DNA of 64,000 nucleotides. It comes from Actinoplanes sp. NBC_00393. GTDB lineage: Bacteria > Actinomycetota > Actinomycetes > Mycobacteriales > Micromonosporaceae. Each line of letters begins with the position of its first letter. Within the stretch, counting starts at the first letter, position 1. This document shows, piece after piece, positions 26,444 through 34,809 of this stretch. The DNA lies in NCBI RefSeq assembly GCF_036053395.1, contig NZ_CP107942.1, forward strand, positions 9,642,001-9,706,000. Reading direction: 5' to 3'. The notes under the pieces are model-generated. The model did no database searches, was not told the DNA's origin, and saw only the letters and a list, made by a program, of their open reading frames with translations. The translations under genes and the position numbers were made by a program.

Positions 26444-26503
26444 CGCTTCGCTGGCCGGGCTGTCGTTTGGGCGTTCGATCCCGCTTCAGAACAGCCGCAT
26501 TGA

Positions 26504-27355
26504 TCAATGGTTGTAAGTGTGCGGCCCACTGAGCCAGCGGCTGAGATATCTGCTCTGCAGGTCGCCGGTGAGCAAGCCGGCCAGAGTCGTGGTGAAGCCG
26601 CTGTCGAAGCGCTCCCAGTAAGGGCCCCGCTCCTTCAGTACCACCGTCCAGGCGTCAGCGGGAACGTTCGGGCGAACGTGCCAGAACAGGAAAAGGGGTG
26701 AGGAGGTCCAACTGCCCCACGCGACGAGATCGTCGCCCGGCTGGAACCAGCTCGGGATATCGGCCCGGTCGGGTGTCCAGTGCGCGGCGTCGCCGAGCTG
26801 CCACTCCGCTTCCTCCGACCAGGCGTCCAGGTCACCGAAATCCATGCGCACCAACGATCGGGCCAACCGATTCTCTTCGGCCAGGTCGTACTGTCCTCCT
26901 ATGCCGTTCACGATCAGGCAGTCGTCGATGGTGCCCGGCCCATAGGCGCCGATGAAGCGTTTGTAGTCGCGCGGCAGAGTGACGCCCAGAGCAGCTTCAG
27001 CTCCTGACCAGTCGAGCACCGCCGTCGACGGAGACAGGCCCAGAAGCGCGCCGAGGTCAACATCGCCACCATTCGGTTCAGCGTTGCGTTCACCGAACAG
27101 GTAGTCGCCGGGCCGGAGCAACTCGCCTCCGACGCCGGTGACGATGGCATGGGTTGCGGTGAGTTCGGCGACGGTGAGTTGGACCGCTCGCTCGTGACGC
27201 CCGTGTTCTTGCGTCACGGTGTCGAACCGCTCGCCGGGCTGCGGCCAGTGCCGCACATGGAAGTCCGGTTTACCCTCCAGGCGCCAACCATCGTTGACGA
27301 TCTCCACAGAGTTGACCCTGAAACTCAGACGAATGACCGGCACAGTGATCATCAT
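26504..27355 (-). CDS. SUKH (SMI1/KNR4)-domain protein, possible orphan immunity protein
   Basis: The 283-residue protein has an N-terminal beta-rich region (about 1-110) with LRPGDYLFGE. A SUKH domain follows, starting near residue 113 with VLDWSGAEAALGVTLPRDYK and RFIGAYGPGTIDD, which are the domain's core motifs, and later PLFLFWHV and WERFD. SUKH proteins are often immunity proteins against secreted nuclease or deaminase toxins. No toxin gene lies beside it; the IS21 element ends 5 bp from its stop codon and may have separated or replaced a partner. The start (two consecutive ATGs) lacks a strong ribosome site. Confidence 0.72.
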   Translation of the reverse strand: MMITVPVIRLSFRVNSVEIVNDGWRLEGKPDFHVRHWPQPGERFDTVTQEHGRHERAVQLTVAELTATHAIVTGVGGELLRPGDYLFGERNAEPNGGDVDLGALLGLSPSTAVLDWSGAEAALGVTLPRDYKRFIGAYGPGTIDDCLIVNGIGGQYDLAEENRLARSLVRMDFGDLDAWSEEAEWQLGDAAHWTPDRADIPSWFQPGDDLVAWGSWTSSPLFLFWHVRPNVPADAWTVVLKERGPYWERFDSGFTTTLAGLLTGDLQSRYLSRWLSGPHTYNH

Positions 27356-27749
27356 GTCGCATCAGCAGCGGCTACAGCACGGCTGATCCAACCAGTAGCA
27401 ATCCTTGACCAGTACCCCCAGTCGAGGCAGCTGAGCTCTGCAAGATCAGCCGTACTTGCCTCTGCAGAACAGCGAGTACCCCGACAGATGGTCGCGCGGA
27501 CTTCGTTGACGTTGCCGACAGGACTTTACCGAGCATTGGCAGGTCAGCCTGCAGGCGGCGGCGCTGCCGCTCACGGTCCTTGTCCATCACCGCTCCGTTC
27601 ATTGAGCACTCCTCCACCGAGGCTGGCAGCCGGCCTACGCAGGCAGTCGGCTGTTCTCCAGCGAATACCACCGAAGCGCACGATGTGTTCGGAAAGCACC
27701 AACAACTGAAGTTCGGTGGTAGAGGTGTCGCACTGCCCGTGTCGGATCG
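27356..27749. other. Intergenic region, no gene seen
   Basis: About 390 bp with lower GC and no supported gene. Stretches read as frames here have no family features. The SUKH promoter should lie in the first part. Confidence 0.4.
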
Positions 27750-28217
27750 CTAACTACCCTGCAGCGCGAGAAGAACAAATGCTGCTCCGGCTGCGGCGAA
27801 CAGCGCACCCAGACCCATGACCAGCAAGGTGACCTGCCAGGCCTGGTATGCGCCCAGGAGAGCCCCGCGCAAGCTCTGCCCCATGAACGCGGTCTCACGA
27901 AGGCGCGCCAAACGCTCATCATCGCGTCCACCCGCCATGCATTCGTCGGCGATCTGCGAGTACGTGCGGCCGCCGGTGGCCTTGACAACGTGAACTGCTA
28001 TCAGCTCGGAATAGGCCCGCGCCTGCACCCCGTTCTGCACCTGCACGCCGGCATAACGCGTCAGGGCGGCGGGCAGCTTCTCTCCGGCCGGGAATCTGAT
28101 GTGCTGCTGTGCTAACTCTCGGCCGACATCCCGACGTCCTGCCCAGCCCTGGGCGGTCATGACAAAGCCAGCGATGATCAGGACAGCACCGATCAGGCCG
28201 AAAGCAACAGAGATCAT
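27750..28217 (-). CDS. Hypothetical membrane protein, 155 aa
   Basis: ATG 28217 starts directly with a membrane helix, MISVAFGLIGAVLIIAGFVM; the longer frame to 28277 adds nothing recognisable. A soluble middle follows (about residues 25-110) with AARRDVG-type charged stretches, AALTRYAGVQVQNG and ARLRETAFMGQSL. A second helix closes the protein (about 125-152, VTLLVMGLGALFAAAGAAFV). Both ends are probably anchored in the membrane with the middle in the cytoplasm or outside. The family is not recognised, and no operon partner is seen. Confidence 0.6.
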   Translation of the reverse strand: MISVAFGLIGAVLIIAGFVMTAQGWAGRRDVGRELAQQHIRFPAGEKLPAALTRYAGVQVQNGVQARAYSELIAVHVVKATGGRTYSQIADECMAGGRDDERLARLRETAFMGQSLRGALLGAYQAWQVTLLVMGLGALFAAAGAAFVLLALQGS

Positions 28218-28463
28218 AGGATTCAGCGTGCGGCACCAGATCGGCTGCTGGCAGGGCCCGGAGGCCTCGACCAGCACGGCCTATAGACCCTGGAGATCAG
28301 CGGCTGCGAAGCCAACGGCGGACTGACGCGCTGGTGCGGACGTTGAACCGGTGAAACGCGCCGCTGACAAGCTTGGGCGGTTGCATGCGCGGCGCGTAAG
28401 GGCCGATGATGCCCTAACAGTCCGAATCGCTGGCACCTGCCAGTCCCGTGGCTAAATAGAGGA

Positions 28464-29231
28464 TCACGGAGTCGTTCCAGGTGCCGCGCCGTGTTGCCGG
28501 ACAGGTCTCGCGACGCTGCGGCGGGCGATCCGTTCAGCGCGTTCCTTGATGCCCAACAGCATGCGTCGTTCCATGATCAGGCTGCCGGGCTCCATCACCA
28601 GCCGGTAGGCCAGCCGACCGAACCAAGAAGCGTCCGGCAACACGATCCGATTGCGGCTCACCAGCCGCGTCATGCAGCCGTCAGCTTGCAGATGGAAGAT
28701 CCATACCCAGGTGCCATCGACGGACCAGAACACCAACGACCGTTGATCGTCGAGGATCGTGACTCGCATGCCGGGACCACCCGGGCCGACCGGCAGCACG
28801 TCACCGACGGCGAGGTTCTGAAACTGCGGAAGGATCTCGTCGGCGCTGTGCATACCGAGCCCGAACAGGTTCACGATCCAGTCGTATGTGTAGGCGCCAC
28901 CGCGGCCGCTCCCCATCTGTACCAGCCAAGGCCACACCGCAGAGGTTGGCGCGTCGATAGCGACCGCACGCGTCGACGTCACGTCGGCCCGCGGAAGTAG
29001 CTCGTCGCCGGGCAGCCGTGTGGTCGCTTCACCGGCAGTGGCACCCCAGGTGAGATACCAGCGGCGGGCAGGCCGCGAGTACGCCACACCCGCCGCCAGG
29101 CCGACAACCGCCGCCCCGGCAGCCAAGGGCCAGGAGGTGGCCAGGGTGAGAGCTTCGCTGCGGGCCTGCCGCTGCAGGCCGAACGCGTGCGACCGTCGAC
29201 TCCACATCGCTCCAGAGCTGGGCTCAGTCAT
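28464..29231 (-). CDS. SRPBCC-fold protein with N-terminal membrane segment
   Basis: ATG 29231 follows GGAGG. The 255-residue product has a hydrophobic segment (about residues 34-50, WPLAAGAAVVGLAAGVAYS). A START/SRPBCC-like domain follows (about 85-235) with TRAVAIDAPTSAVWPWLVQM, the typical first strand and helix, then GAYTYDWIVNLFGL and GTWVWIFHLQ. Such domains bind hydrophobic ligands. The combination is common in actinobacteria, without a known substrate. It is a single gene; the nearest upstream gene on the same strand is absent, so it has its own promoter near 29240. Confidence 0.75.
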   Translation of the reverse strand: MTEPSSGAMWSRRSHAFGLQRQARSEALTLATSWPLAAGAAVVGLAAGVAYSRPARRWYLTWGATAGEATTRLPGDELLPRADVTSTRAVAIDAPTSAVWPWLVQMGSGRGGAYTYDWIVNLFGLGMHSADEILPQFQNLAVGDVLPVGPGGPGMRVTILDDQRSLVFWSVDGTWVWIFHLQADGCMTRLVSRNRIVLPDASWFGRLAYRLVMEPGSLIMERRMLLGIKERAERIARRSVARPVRQHGAAPGTTP

Positions 29232-29606
29232 CGTGCCTCCATTCTTGCGGTCCGCAGGTTCAGCTTGCTCTCCGCTGCACGGTGTCGAACAGGGACCTGC
29301 GTCCCGATCCCGAACCCCGCTCGCTTGCTTCCGCAGGCCCGGCCGCCGACCATCTACACGCTGTTTAGTACGCGGCCATGTCCCACGACCAGGAACCTCC
29401 GCACCGTCGACGACGTGTGCCGCTCCCGGGTGCCGGGAGTAGCGCGCACGGATGGGTGACGAGGGGACCTCGCTAACGTGTTGGGGTCGCGCGCGTCAGA
29501 TCGACGGACTACCTTGCCGCGATGACCTGCGGCCCAAGCCGCTGACCAAAGTCGCACGCATCCGCACGGCACGGATCCGTCACCTGATCTTGCGGAGGTG
29601 CAGGGC
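29232..29606. other. Intergenic region between divergent genes
   Basis: No gene supported in these 375 bp. Frames here lack family motifs. Promoters for the SRPBCC gene and the former MFS gene would lie here. Confidence 0.4.
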
Positions 29607-30512
29607 GTGGGCTATCTGGGGCTGCTGCGGCAGCGGCCGGTCCTGGTGCTGTGGTCATCGGCCATGCTCAGCGTGCTCGGGAACCGGCTGTACGGCCTTG
29701 CCGTGATGTGGGTCGTATACGCGTCGACCGGCTCCGCCGCGATGATGGGCCTGGTCGCGGTCATCGAATCGGTGCCGTACATCGTGATCGGCACTTTCGG
29801 CCGTCGGCTGATCGCCCGGTTCTCGTCTTTCGGGGCCCTCGCCTAGCTCGACGCCGGCCGCGCAGCCGCGGCGTGCGCCGTGCCGCTGCTGTGGTCTCCG
29901 GACCGGGGCGGCCTGGTCACCCTATTCGTCCTGGTGTTCGTGCTCGGTCTGCATGGGATCGGCTTCTTCGTGGCCGCGGTGTCCGCGGTCGGGATTCCGG
30001 CAGTACTCGCTTCCCGGCTCGGACAGGGCGCCGCCGGGTATGGCCTGGTGCTGGCCGCGATCGGAGTCGGGGCGCTGGCCGGGAACCTGATCATCGGAAA
30101 CGTGCAGGCGGCCCGGTGGCTACCGACGTACTGCTGCGCGTGGGGGGTCACCGGTATCGCGCTGATCGGCTACAGTGCCGCCCCGTCGCTGCCGGTGATG
30201 ATCGGCTTCGGGCTGCTGTCCGGCCTGGCGACTCCGGCCGCCGCAGTTACGCTACGTGCCCGGCTGGCGGACTTCGAAGGGCCCGAACGGCTGTGGCTGA
30301 TCACCGTCGACCAGACCGTCATACGATCCGCAGGCACGGTCGGGATGCTGACTCTGCCACTGGCCATCGACGCTGCCCCGGCCGTCACGTTCGCCGGCGC
30401 CGGTGTCTTCCTGGCCGCGGCGGCGATCGTCTCCGGGCTGGTCGCCCGGTGGGCCGTTGCCAGCCGTGCCGCCAAGGAGCGGGTGCTGGCAGCGACCCGG
30501 GCCTCCTCCTGA
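29607..30512 (+). pseudogene. MFS transporter remnant (nonsense codon and internal deletion)
   Basis: From GTG 29607 (GGAGG 8 nt before) the frame encodes the first helices of an MFS permease (VLVLWSSAMLSVLGNRLYG, MGLVAVIESVPYIVIG). It then meets TAG at 29844, where relatives have a tryptophan (FGALA-stop-LDAGR). The same frame continues to 30512 with LFVLVFVLGLHGIGFF, a central part and the C-terminal helices. In total about 300 codons are present instead of about 400. The part between helices 4 and 6 is missing, so an internal deletion accompanies the nonsense codon. A single read-through event would still not restore a full transporter. Confidence 0.78.
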
Positions 30513-30519
30513 CCTGTGG

Positions 30520-30548
30520 GTCCCGCCGGGGTGCGCCACGGGCGGGAC
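30520..30548 (+). terminator. Hairpin after the MFS remnant
   Basis: GTCCCGCC pairs with GGCGGGAC across a 13-nt loop starting 8 nt after the stop codon. A preserved terminator fits a former transcription unit end. Confidence 0.45.
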
Positions 30549-30901
30549 CGACATACTTCCGGCGGCGCCGGCCGGTCAGCTCACGGCGGGCTGAAGTTCC
30601 TGCTTCCAGGCGGCCTGCTCCGGGTGTTCCTCGTTGTCGAACTGGACCCAGGTGGTGTCCCAGTCCCACAACATCAGGTCTTCGGGCCGGGCTCTTAGCC
30701 GCTCGCCGGACATAGCCGTCAGGAACGGCCCGTCGTCAGCGGCTGCAACTCGCCAACGGCTCGACGCAAGTCGTCGGCACATCAGTGAAAGTCCGCGGCG
30801 GTAGGGACCTTGTCCTCTATCCGCGTCGCCAGTGCAACAGGCACGCTGATCGGCACCGGACAGGCGAACCGTCCGACCGAAACCGCACCGCAGGAGAGCC
30901 G
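30549..30901. other. Intergenic region; weak minus-strand frame
   Basis: About 350 bp before the TusA-like gene. A minus-strand frame (30576-30782) reads MSGERLRARPEDLMLWDWDT and could be a fragment of a larger gene or a small protein; it lacks a good ribosome binding site and a recognisable family, so I do not call it. Confidence 0.35.
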
Positions 30902-31192
30902 ATGCCGCCCACTGAACCGCTCGTCCTGCTTGATGGCGGTGATCGCGGCTGCGTACGCCTGCTGCTGGAGTTGCGGGCCCTAATCCGGACGGTGCGGGCC
31001 GGCACCATCATTCACTTGCTTACCACCGACCCGGCCGCACCGCTGGACTTGCCCGCCTGGTGTCACCTGACCGGCCACAGTTACCTCGGCCCTGTGCCCG
31101 ACACCTACGCCGCGCCGGGCTACCGCATTCGCGTGACCGGCGACCGGGCCACGCCGACCGACCCCGACCATCCGTGGCGGCCGGTTCGCTGA
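30902..31192 (+). CDS. TusA-like sulfur-carrier family protein
   Basis: ATG 30902 follows GCAGGAGAG. The 96-residue protein has the two-layer TusA fold: VLLDGGDRGCVRLLLELRAL (Cys17 in the place of the sulfur-carrying cysteine), TIIHLLTTDPAAPLDLPAWC in the second strand/helix, and YRIRVTGD. In classical TusA the active cysteine is in a CPxP motif; here it is CVRL, so the proline is lost, as in several TusA-like subfamilies. A second cysteine lies at WCHLTGH. The gene leads a likely operon with the radical SAM and DGC genes; a role in sulfur or cofactor maturation is inferred. Confidence 0.75.
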   Translation: MPPTEPLVLLDGGDRGCVRLLLELRALIRTVRAGTIIHLLTTDPAAPLDLPAWCHLTGHSYLGPVPDTYAAPGYRIRVTGDRATPTDPDHPWRPVR

Positions 31193-31240
31193 CACGCGAA
31201 CCCGCCATGGCGATGGTCGCGACGCTTCGAACGAGTGGAG

Positions 31241-32509
31241 ATGGGAGTGCGGGACCTCACCGACCTGGCCAACGCCAGCGACCGCAGGCCCGGCGCAGGC
31301 CGCGAAGCTCGCGACCGCGCCCGCGAGCTTCGCCGGCCCCGGCAGTCGACGTCCGACCGGCCGTTCATCGTCATTTGGGAGGCGACGCAGGCCTGCCCAC
31401 TGGCTTGCCTCCACTGCCGCGCCTCAGCCCGACCGCAGCGGGACCCGTACGAGCTGACTACAAGCGAGGCTGTCGACCTCATGGCGCAGGTGGCGCAGTT
31501 CGGCCGTCCCGCGCCCCTGTTCGTCATCACCGGCGGTGATCCGTTCCAACGCCCCGACCTGACAACCCTGATCCGCCGAGGCACGGACCTCGGCCTCGCA
31601 GTGTCGGTTTCCCCGTCCGGCACACCTACCCTCACCCGGGAGGCCCTCGCCGCTCTGCGTGACGCCGGCGCCCGCGCCATCTCGCTGAGCGTGGACGCCG
31701 CCGGCCCGGCGGCCCACGACGGGTTCCGAGGTGTCGACGGCGTGTACGCGCTGACCATGCGCGCATGGCACGACGCCGCGAACCTGGGGCTGAAGGTCCA
31801 GATCAACACGACCGTCACCCGCGACACCCTCCACGACCTGCCGCAGATCGCCGCGCAGGTCCGCGATCGCGGCGCCATGCTGTGGAGCGTCTTCTTCCTG
31901 GTACCCACTGGACGCGGCCGTGCCCTGCCCGGTCTCGGCGCCGCCGACACCGAGGACGTCCTCAACATCCTGTACGACCTCGGCGAGACGATTCCGGTCA
32001 AGACCACCGAGGCTCACCACTTCCGGCGAGTGTGCCTGCAACGCGCCGTCCTGGCCCGCCGTGGGGTCCCGGCCGTCGAGGCGTTGGGCCTCGGGCCGCT
32101 GTACCGGCGGCTGAGGCAGGAGCTCGACGAGCTGGGCCTGCTCGACGGGCCATGCCGCACCCGCCGGCCACCGTTGCAGGTCAGCGCCGGCAACGGCTTC
32201 GTCTTCGTCTCGCATCGCGGCCAGGTCCACCCGAGCGGCTTCCTGCCTGTAGCTGGCGGTGACGTACGCCGGCAGCGGCTGGTCGACATCTACCGCACCG
32301 CGCCACTGTTCACCGACCTCCGCGACACCACCCTGCTACAAGGGCGGTGCGGCGCCTGCGAGTTCCGCACCGTGTGCGGCGGATCCCGGGCCCGCGCCTA
32401 CGCGGTCACCGGCAACCTGCACGCCGAGGAACCAGCCTGTAGCTACCAGCCCGGCTCGTTCGCCTACCCCGACGACCTGGCCGAACTGCTGCCGCAGAAA
32501 CCATTGTGA
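31241..32509 (+). CDS. Radical SAM/SPASM domain protein
   Basis: The 422-residue protein (ATG 31241 preceded by GGAG; GTG 31235 is an alternative) has the radical SAM cluster motif CxxxCxxC at Cys52, Cys56 and Cys59 in ATQACPLACLHCRAS. A GGDP motif near residue 92 (VITGGDPFQRPDL) binds AdoMet. The C-terminal SPASM-like region has cysteines from Cys370 (CGACEFRTVCGGSRARAY, later ACSY) for extra Fe-S clusters. It resembles NirJ/AhbD-like haem-maturation enzymes and peptide-modifying SPASM proteins, most like the group named TIGR04053. No precursor peptide is visible nearby. The substrate is unknown; coupling to TusA-like and DGC proteins is the main clue. Confidence 0.85.
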   Translation: MGVRDLTDLANASDRRPGAGREARDRARELRRPRQSTSDRPFIVIWEATQACPLACLHCRASARPQRDPYELTTSEAVDLMAQVAQFGRPAPLFVITGGDPFQRPDLTTLIRRGTDLGLAVSVSPSGTPTLTREALAALRDAGARAISLSVDAAGPAAHDGFRGVDGVYALTMRAWHDAANLGLKVQINTTVTRDTLHDLPQIAAQVRDRGAMLWSVFFLVPTGRGRALPGLGAADTEDVLNILYDLGETIPVKTTEAHHFRRVCLQRAVLARRGVPAVEALGLGPLYRRLRQELDELGLLDGPCRTRRPPLQVSAGNGFVFVSHRGQVHPSGFLPVAGGDVRRQRLVDIYRTAPLFTDLRDTTLLQGRCGACEFRTVCGGSRARAYAVTGNLHAEEPACSYQPGSFAYPDDLAELLPQKPL

Positions 32510-32568
32510 TCGACGGAGGTCAGCCCCACGCCGAACCCGATCCTGCAGGCCACCACAGGGAGCCCGCC

Positions 32569-32883
32569 ATGGCCGACGAAATGCAGCAACGCACCGTGAC
32601 CACAGCCCAGCGGGACGGCGACGGCAGCTCATCGGCGAACCGCATCCCGCTGGTGTACTCCTGTTCCGGCTGTTCCAGCGCGGCGCAGCTGGCCAACGCA
32701 CTCGCGATCAGGCTCGACCGGCTCGGCGTCGCGGAGATGTCCTGTATCGCCTGGCCCGGCAGGGACGTGCCATCTCTGATGCGCCTGGCCCGCTCCGGCC
32801 GTCCGATCGTGGCGCTCGACGGCTGTGCCCTCGTCTGCGTTCAAGCGATACTGCGCCGACACGGCATAGTTCCGGACTGCTAG
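32569..32883 (+). CDS. DGC-domain putative zinc-binding protein
   Basis: ATG 32569 follows GGGAG; an in-frame GTG at 32506 would overlap the radical SAM stop. The 104-residue protein has the family's cysteine pattern: SCSGCS (Cys32, Cys35), a lone Cys59, and the name motif DGC (Asp84-Gly-Cys86) followed by Cys90. These are thought to bind zinc or another metal. Members are often encoded near radical SAM, TusA-like and electron-transfer genes. It closes the TusA-radical SAM-DGC operon. The mid-region reads CIAWPGRD, close to the family's usual CIAGVGGD. Function is unknown. Confidence 0.8.
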   Translation: MADEMQQRTVTTAQRDGDGSSSANRIPLVYSCSGCSSAAQLANALAIRLDRLGVAEMSCIAWPGRDVPSLMRLARSGRPIVALDGCALVCVQAILRRHGIVPDC

Positions 32884-32960
32884 GTCATCCTCAGCCACCA
32901 CGGCGTTCGCAAGCGCCGAGATGCCGACTTCGAAGATGTCGACACTGAGCGGCTGCTCCC

Positions 32961-33359
32961 GGTTCCCGGTTCCCGGTTCCCGGTTCCCGGTTCCCGGTTC
33001 CCGGTTCCCGGTTCCCGGTTCCCGGTTCCCGGTTCCCGGTTCCCGGTTCCCGGTTCCCGGTTCCCGGTTCCCGGTTCCCGGTTCCCGGTTCCCGGTTCCC
33101 GGTTCCCGGTTCCCGGTTCCCGGTTCCCGGTTCCCGGTTCCCGGTTCCCGGTTCCCGGTTCCCGGTTCCCGGTTCCCGGTTCCCGGTTCCCGGTTCCCGG
33201 TTCCCGGTTCCCGGTTCCCGGTTCCCGGTTCCCGGTTCCCGGTTCCCGGTTCCCGGTTCCCGGCTCCCGGCTCCCGGCTCCCGGCTCCCGGCTCCCGGCT
33301 CCCGGCTCCCGGCTCCCGGCTCCCGGCTCCCGGCTCCCGGCTCCCGGCTCCCGGCTCCC
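32961..33359. repeat. 57-copy 7-bp tandem repeat with G-quadruplex potential
   Basis: Forty-three perfect copies of GGTTCCC (32961-33261) switch abruptly to fourteen perfect copies of GGCTCCC (33262-33359). On the minus strand each unit gives GGG separated by AACC or AGCC, so every four units form a canonical G-quadruplex motif with 4-nt loops. All six frames are open through most of the array because seven is prime to three, which creates spurious long frames coding GSRFPVP-type repeats. The sharp switch and lack of other mismatches point to recent slippage expansion. Copy number may vary between clones. Confidence 0.97.
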
Positions 33360-33696
33360 GGCCGTAACGAGCGAGTGGTCCGAAAGCAGCGGGCCAAGGA
33401 CCGTGGCCACGACCGTTCCGACCGGCACCATCAAGCCTCGGCCAGCAATGTGGCGGACCGATTCCGACGGCGGGCGGCGGCGGTGTGGGCGTGGCTGAGG
33501 CGGCGCGCCCGCATCGGCAAAGCCTCGTGACCTGGTACGCGGCCGGGTTCCGGGACGGCAACCCGGACCGCCGACACTGACGGAGATGGCCGGGGATCCT
33601 GCCGGATTCCATCCGCCCCATCACCTCGAGCAATCTGCCGAATGATCGTCGGAATAATCTTGCGCATCTTTGTCGGCATGGAGTAGGGTCCACTTT
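33360..33696. other. Region between the heptamer array and the XRE-ImmA gene
   Basis: About 340 bp without a supported gene. The last part, around 33640-33690, contains AT-richer sequence and AGGG near 33685, and is the likely promoter/ribosome site of the XRE-ImmA gene. Confidence 0.4.
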
Positions 33697-34809
33697 GTGG
33701 GAGCACTCTTCTCCATCGAGGAACCGGCAGCGAATCCTCAGCTGCTGGTCGCCGCCCGCGAAGCGCTCGGGCTGACGCAGGCCGACATCGCCGACCGCCT
33801 CAGCCGGCTTTCCGGAAGCACCGTGAAGACCACCCAGGGCTACGTCTCCCGGGCGGAGAAGGGTGCGCTGTCGGTCATCGGGACGCGGCTGAAGCAGTTC
33901 GCCACGGTGCTGGAGACGACCCCGGACCTGCTGATCCTGGACGTCAAGCTGTGGGCCCTCGGTGAGGGCTGCCTGTACCACCGCAACCGGCGCTCGACGA
34001 AAGCATCGACTCTGCGGCGGCTGCACGCCCAGATCAACCTCACCCGCCTCTATCTGAACCGGCTCGCGGACGCCGCCGACGTCCCACTGCCGGCGTTCAC
34101 GGTGTCGCCGACCCGAGTGGAAGGCGCCGTCGGCCCGCAGGCGGTTGCCGCCCAGCTGCGCGCCCAACTCGGGATCGGCCCGGGCGCCGTCGCCTCGGCC
34201 ACGAAGGTCGCCGAGCAGCTCGGGGCGCTGGTGATGCCGATGTCGCTGGGTGGCCGCGAGGTGGACGCGACAAGCCTGCATCCGCCGGGCGAGCCGCCCA
34301 TCTTCGTAATCAACACCGACGCGCCGATCGACCGTCAGCGGTTCACGTTGATGCACGAGGTCGGACACTGCGTCAGTGTTCCCGGCTCCGGCATTGACGC
34401 GGAGGAGATGGCCCAGGCGTTCGCTGGGGAGTTCCTCGCGCCGAACGATCAGATCTACCCGGACCTCACCGCGGCCCCCGTCACGCCGGCCCGGCTGCTG
34501 CAACTCAAGGCCAAATGGCAGATCTCCGCCGCGGCCGTGCTGCGCCGTGCCGCCGACCTGGCGGTGATCACCGACTCCCGCTACCGGACGATCAGCGCGC
34601 AGATCTCTGCGCTGGGCTGGCGTACCGAGGAACCGGAACCGCTGCCGGCGGAGACCCCCCGGCGAGTTCCCGAGATCGTCCGGGCAGCGATCCACGCGAC
34701 CGGTGGTGTCGACGCCGCAGCAGCGGCGGCCGGCACGACGCCGGCGCGCCTGACCAATCTGTTCGGTGACGCCGTCACCGGCACGAGTACCTACCAGGAT
34801 GGACGATGA
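33697..34809 (+). CDS. XRE-type HTH plus ImmA/IrrE-like metallopeptidase
   Basis: GTG 33697 (AGGG upstream) gives 370 residues. An N-terminal XRE helix-turn-helix (about residues 17-75: LLVAAREALGLTQADIADRL and GYVSRAEKGALS) is followed by a helical region. The ImmA/IrrE (DUF955) peptidase domain has zinc motif His220-Glu-Val-Gly-His224 in LMHEVGHCVS, and a third ligand candidate Glu in AQAFAGEFLAPND. Such proteins bind an operator and, after a DNA-damage or phage signal, cleave a repressor or themselves. Here both domains are in one chain, as in several mobile-element and toxin modules. The stop overlaps the TGT-like gene by 4 nt, so the two are co-produced. Confidence 0.88.
   Translation: MGALFSIEEPAANPQLLVAAREALGLTQADIADRLSRLSGSTVKTTQGYVSRAEKGALSVIGTRLKQFATVLETTPDLLILDVKLWALGEGCLYHRNRRSTKASTLRRLHAQINLTRLYLNRLADAADVPLPAFTVSPTRVEGAVGPQAVAAQLRAQLGIGPGAVASATKVAEQLGALVMPMSLGGREVDATSLHPPGEPPIFVINTDAPIDRQRFTLMHEVGHCVSVPGSGIDAEEMAQAFAGEFLAPNDQIYPDLTAAPVTPARLLQLKAKWQISAAAVLRRAADLAVITDSRYRTISAQISALGWRTEEPEPLPAETPRRVPEIVRAAIHATGGVDAAAAAAGTTPARLTNLFGDAVTGTSTYQDGR

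Larger units (their letters stand above)
23912..26499 (+). mobile_element. IS21-family insertion sequence with third ORF
   Basis: About 2.6 kb holding istA, istB and a 79-codon gene in overlapping order. The proposed ends are imperfect inverted repeats: TGCAGAGCTG...GGGTGAACG on the left and its partner CGTTCGATCCCG...CAGCCGCA on the right. Both ends follow the TG...CA rule of the family. No target duplication is visible, so the limits are approximate or the ends have recombined. The left end truncates a chemoreceptor gene; the right end abuts the stop codon of the SUKH gene within a CATTGATCAATG palindrome. Confidence 0.75.

Noticed and set aside
27726..27750. TGTCGCAC...GTGTCGG as left end of the Tn7-like element
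   Set aside because: Only about seven bases match the right-end repeat; such a match is expected by chance and no target duplication supports it.
30576..30782. 68-codon minus-strand frame
   Set aside because: No ribosome binding site or recognisable family; may be a fragment, too weak to call.
32961..33359. CRISPR array
   Set aside because: Units are contiguous 7-mers without spacers, and no cas gene is in the window.
32921..33434. Long open frames over the heptamer array on both strands (GSRFPVP- and REPGTGN-type repeats)
   Set aside because: A 7-bp unit without stop codons keeps every frame open; no ribosome binding site, start context or fold supports translation.
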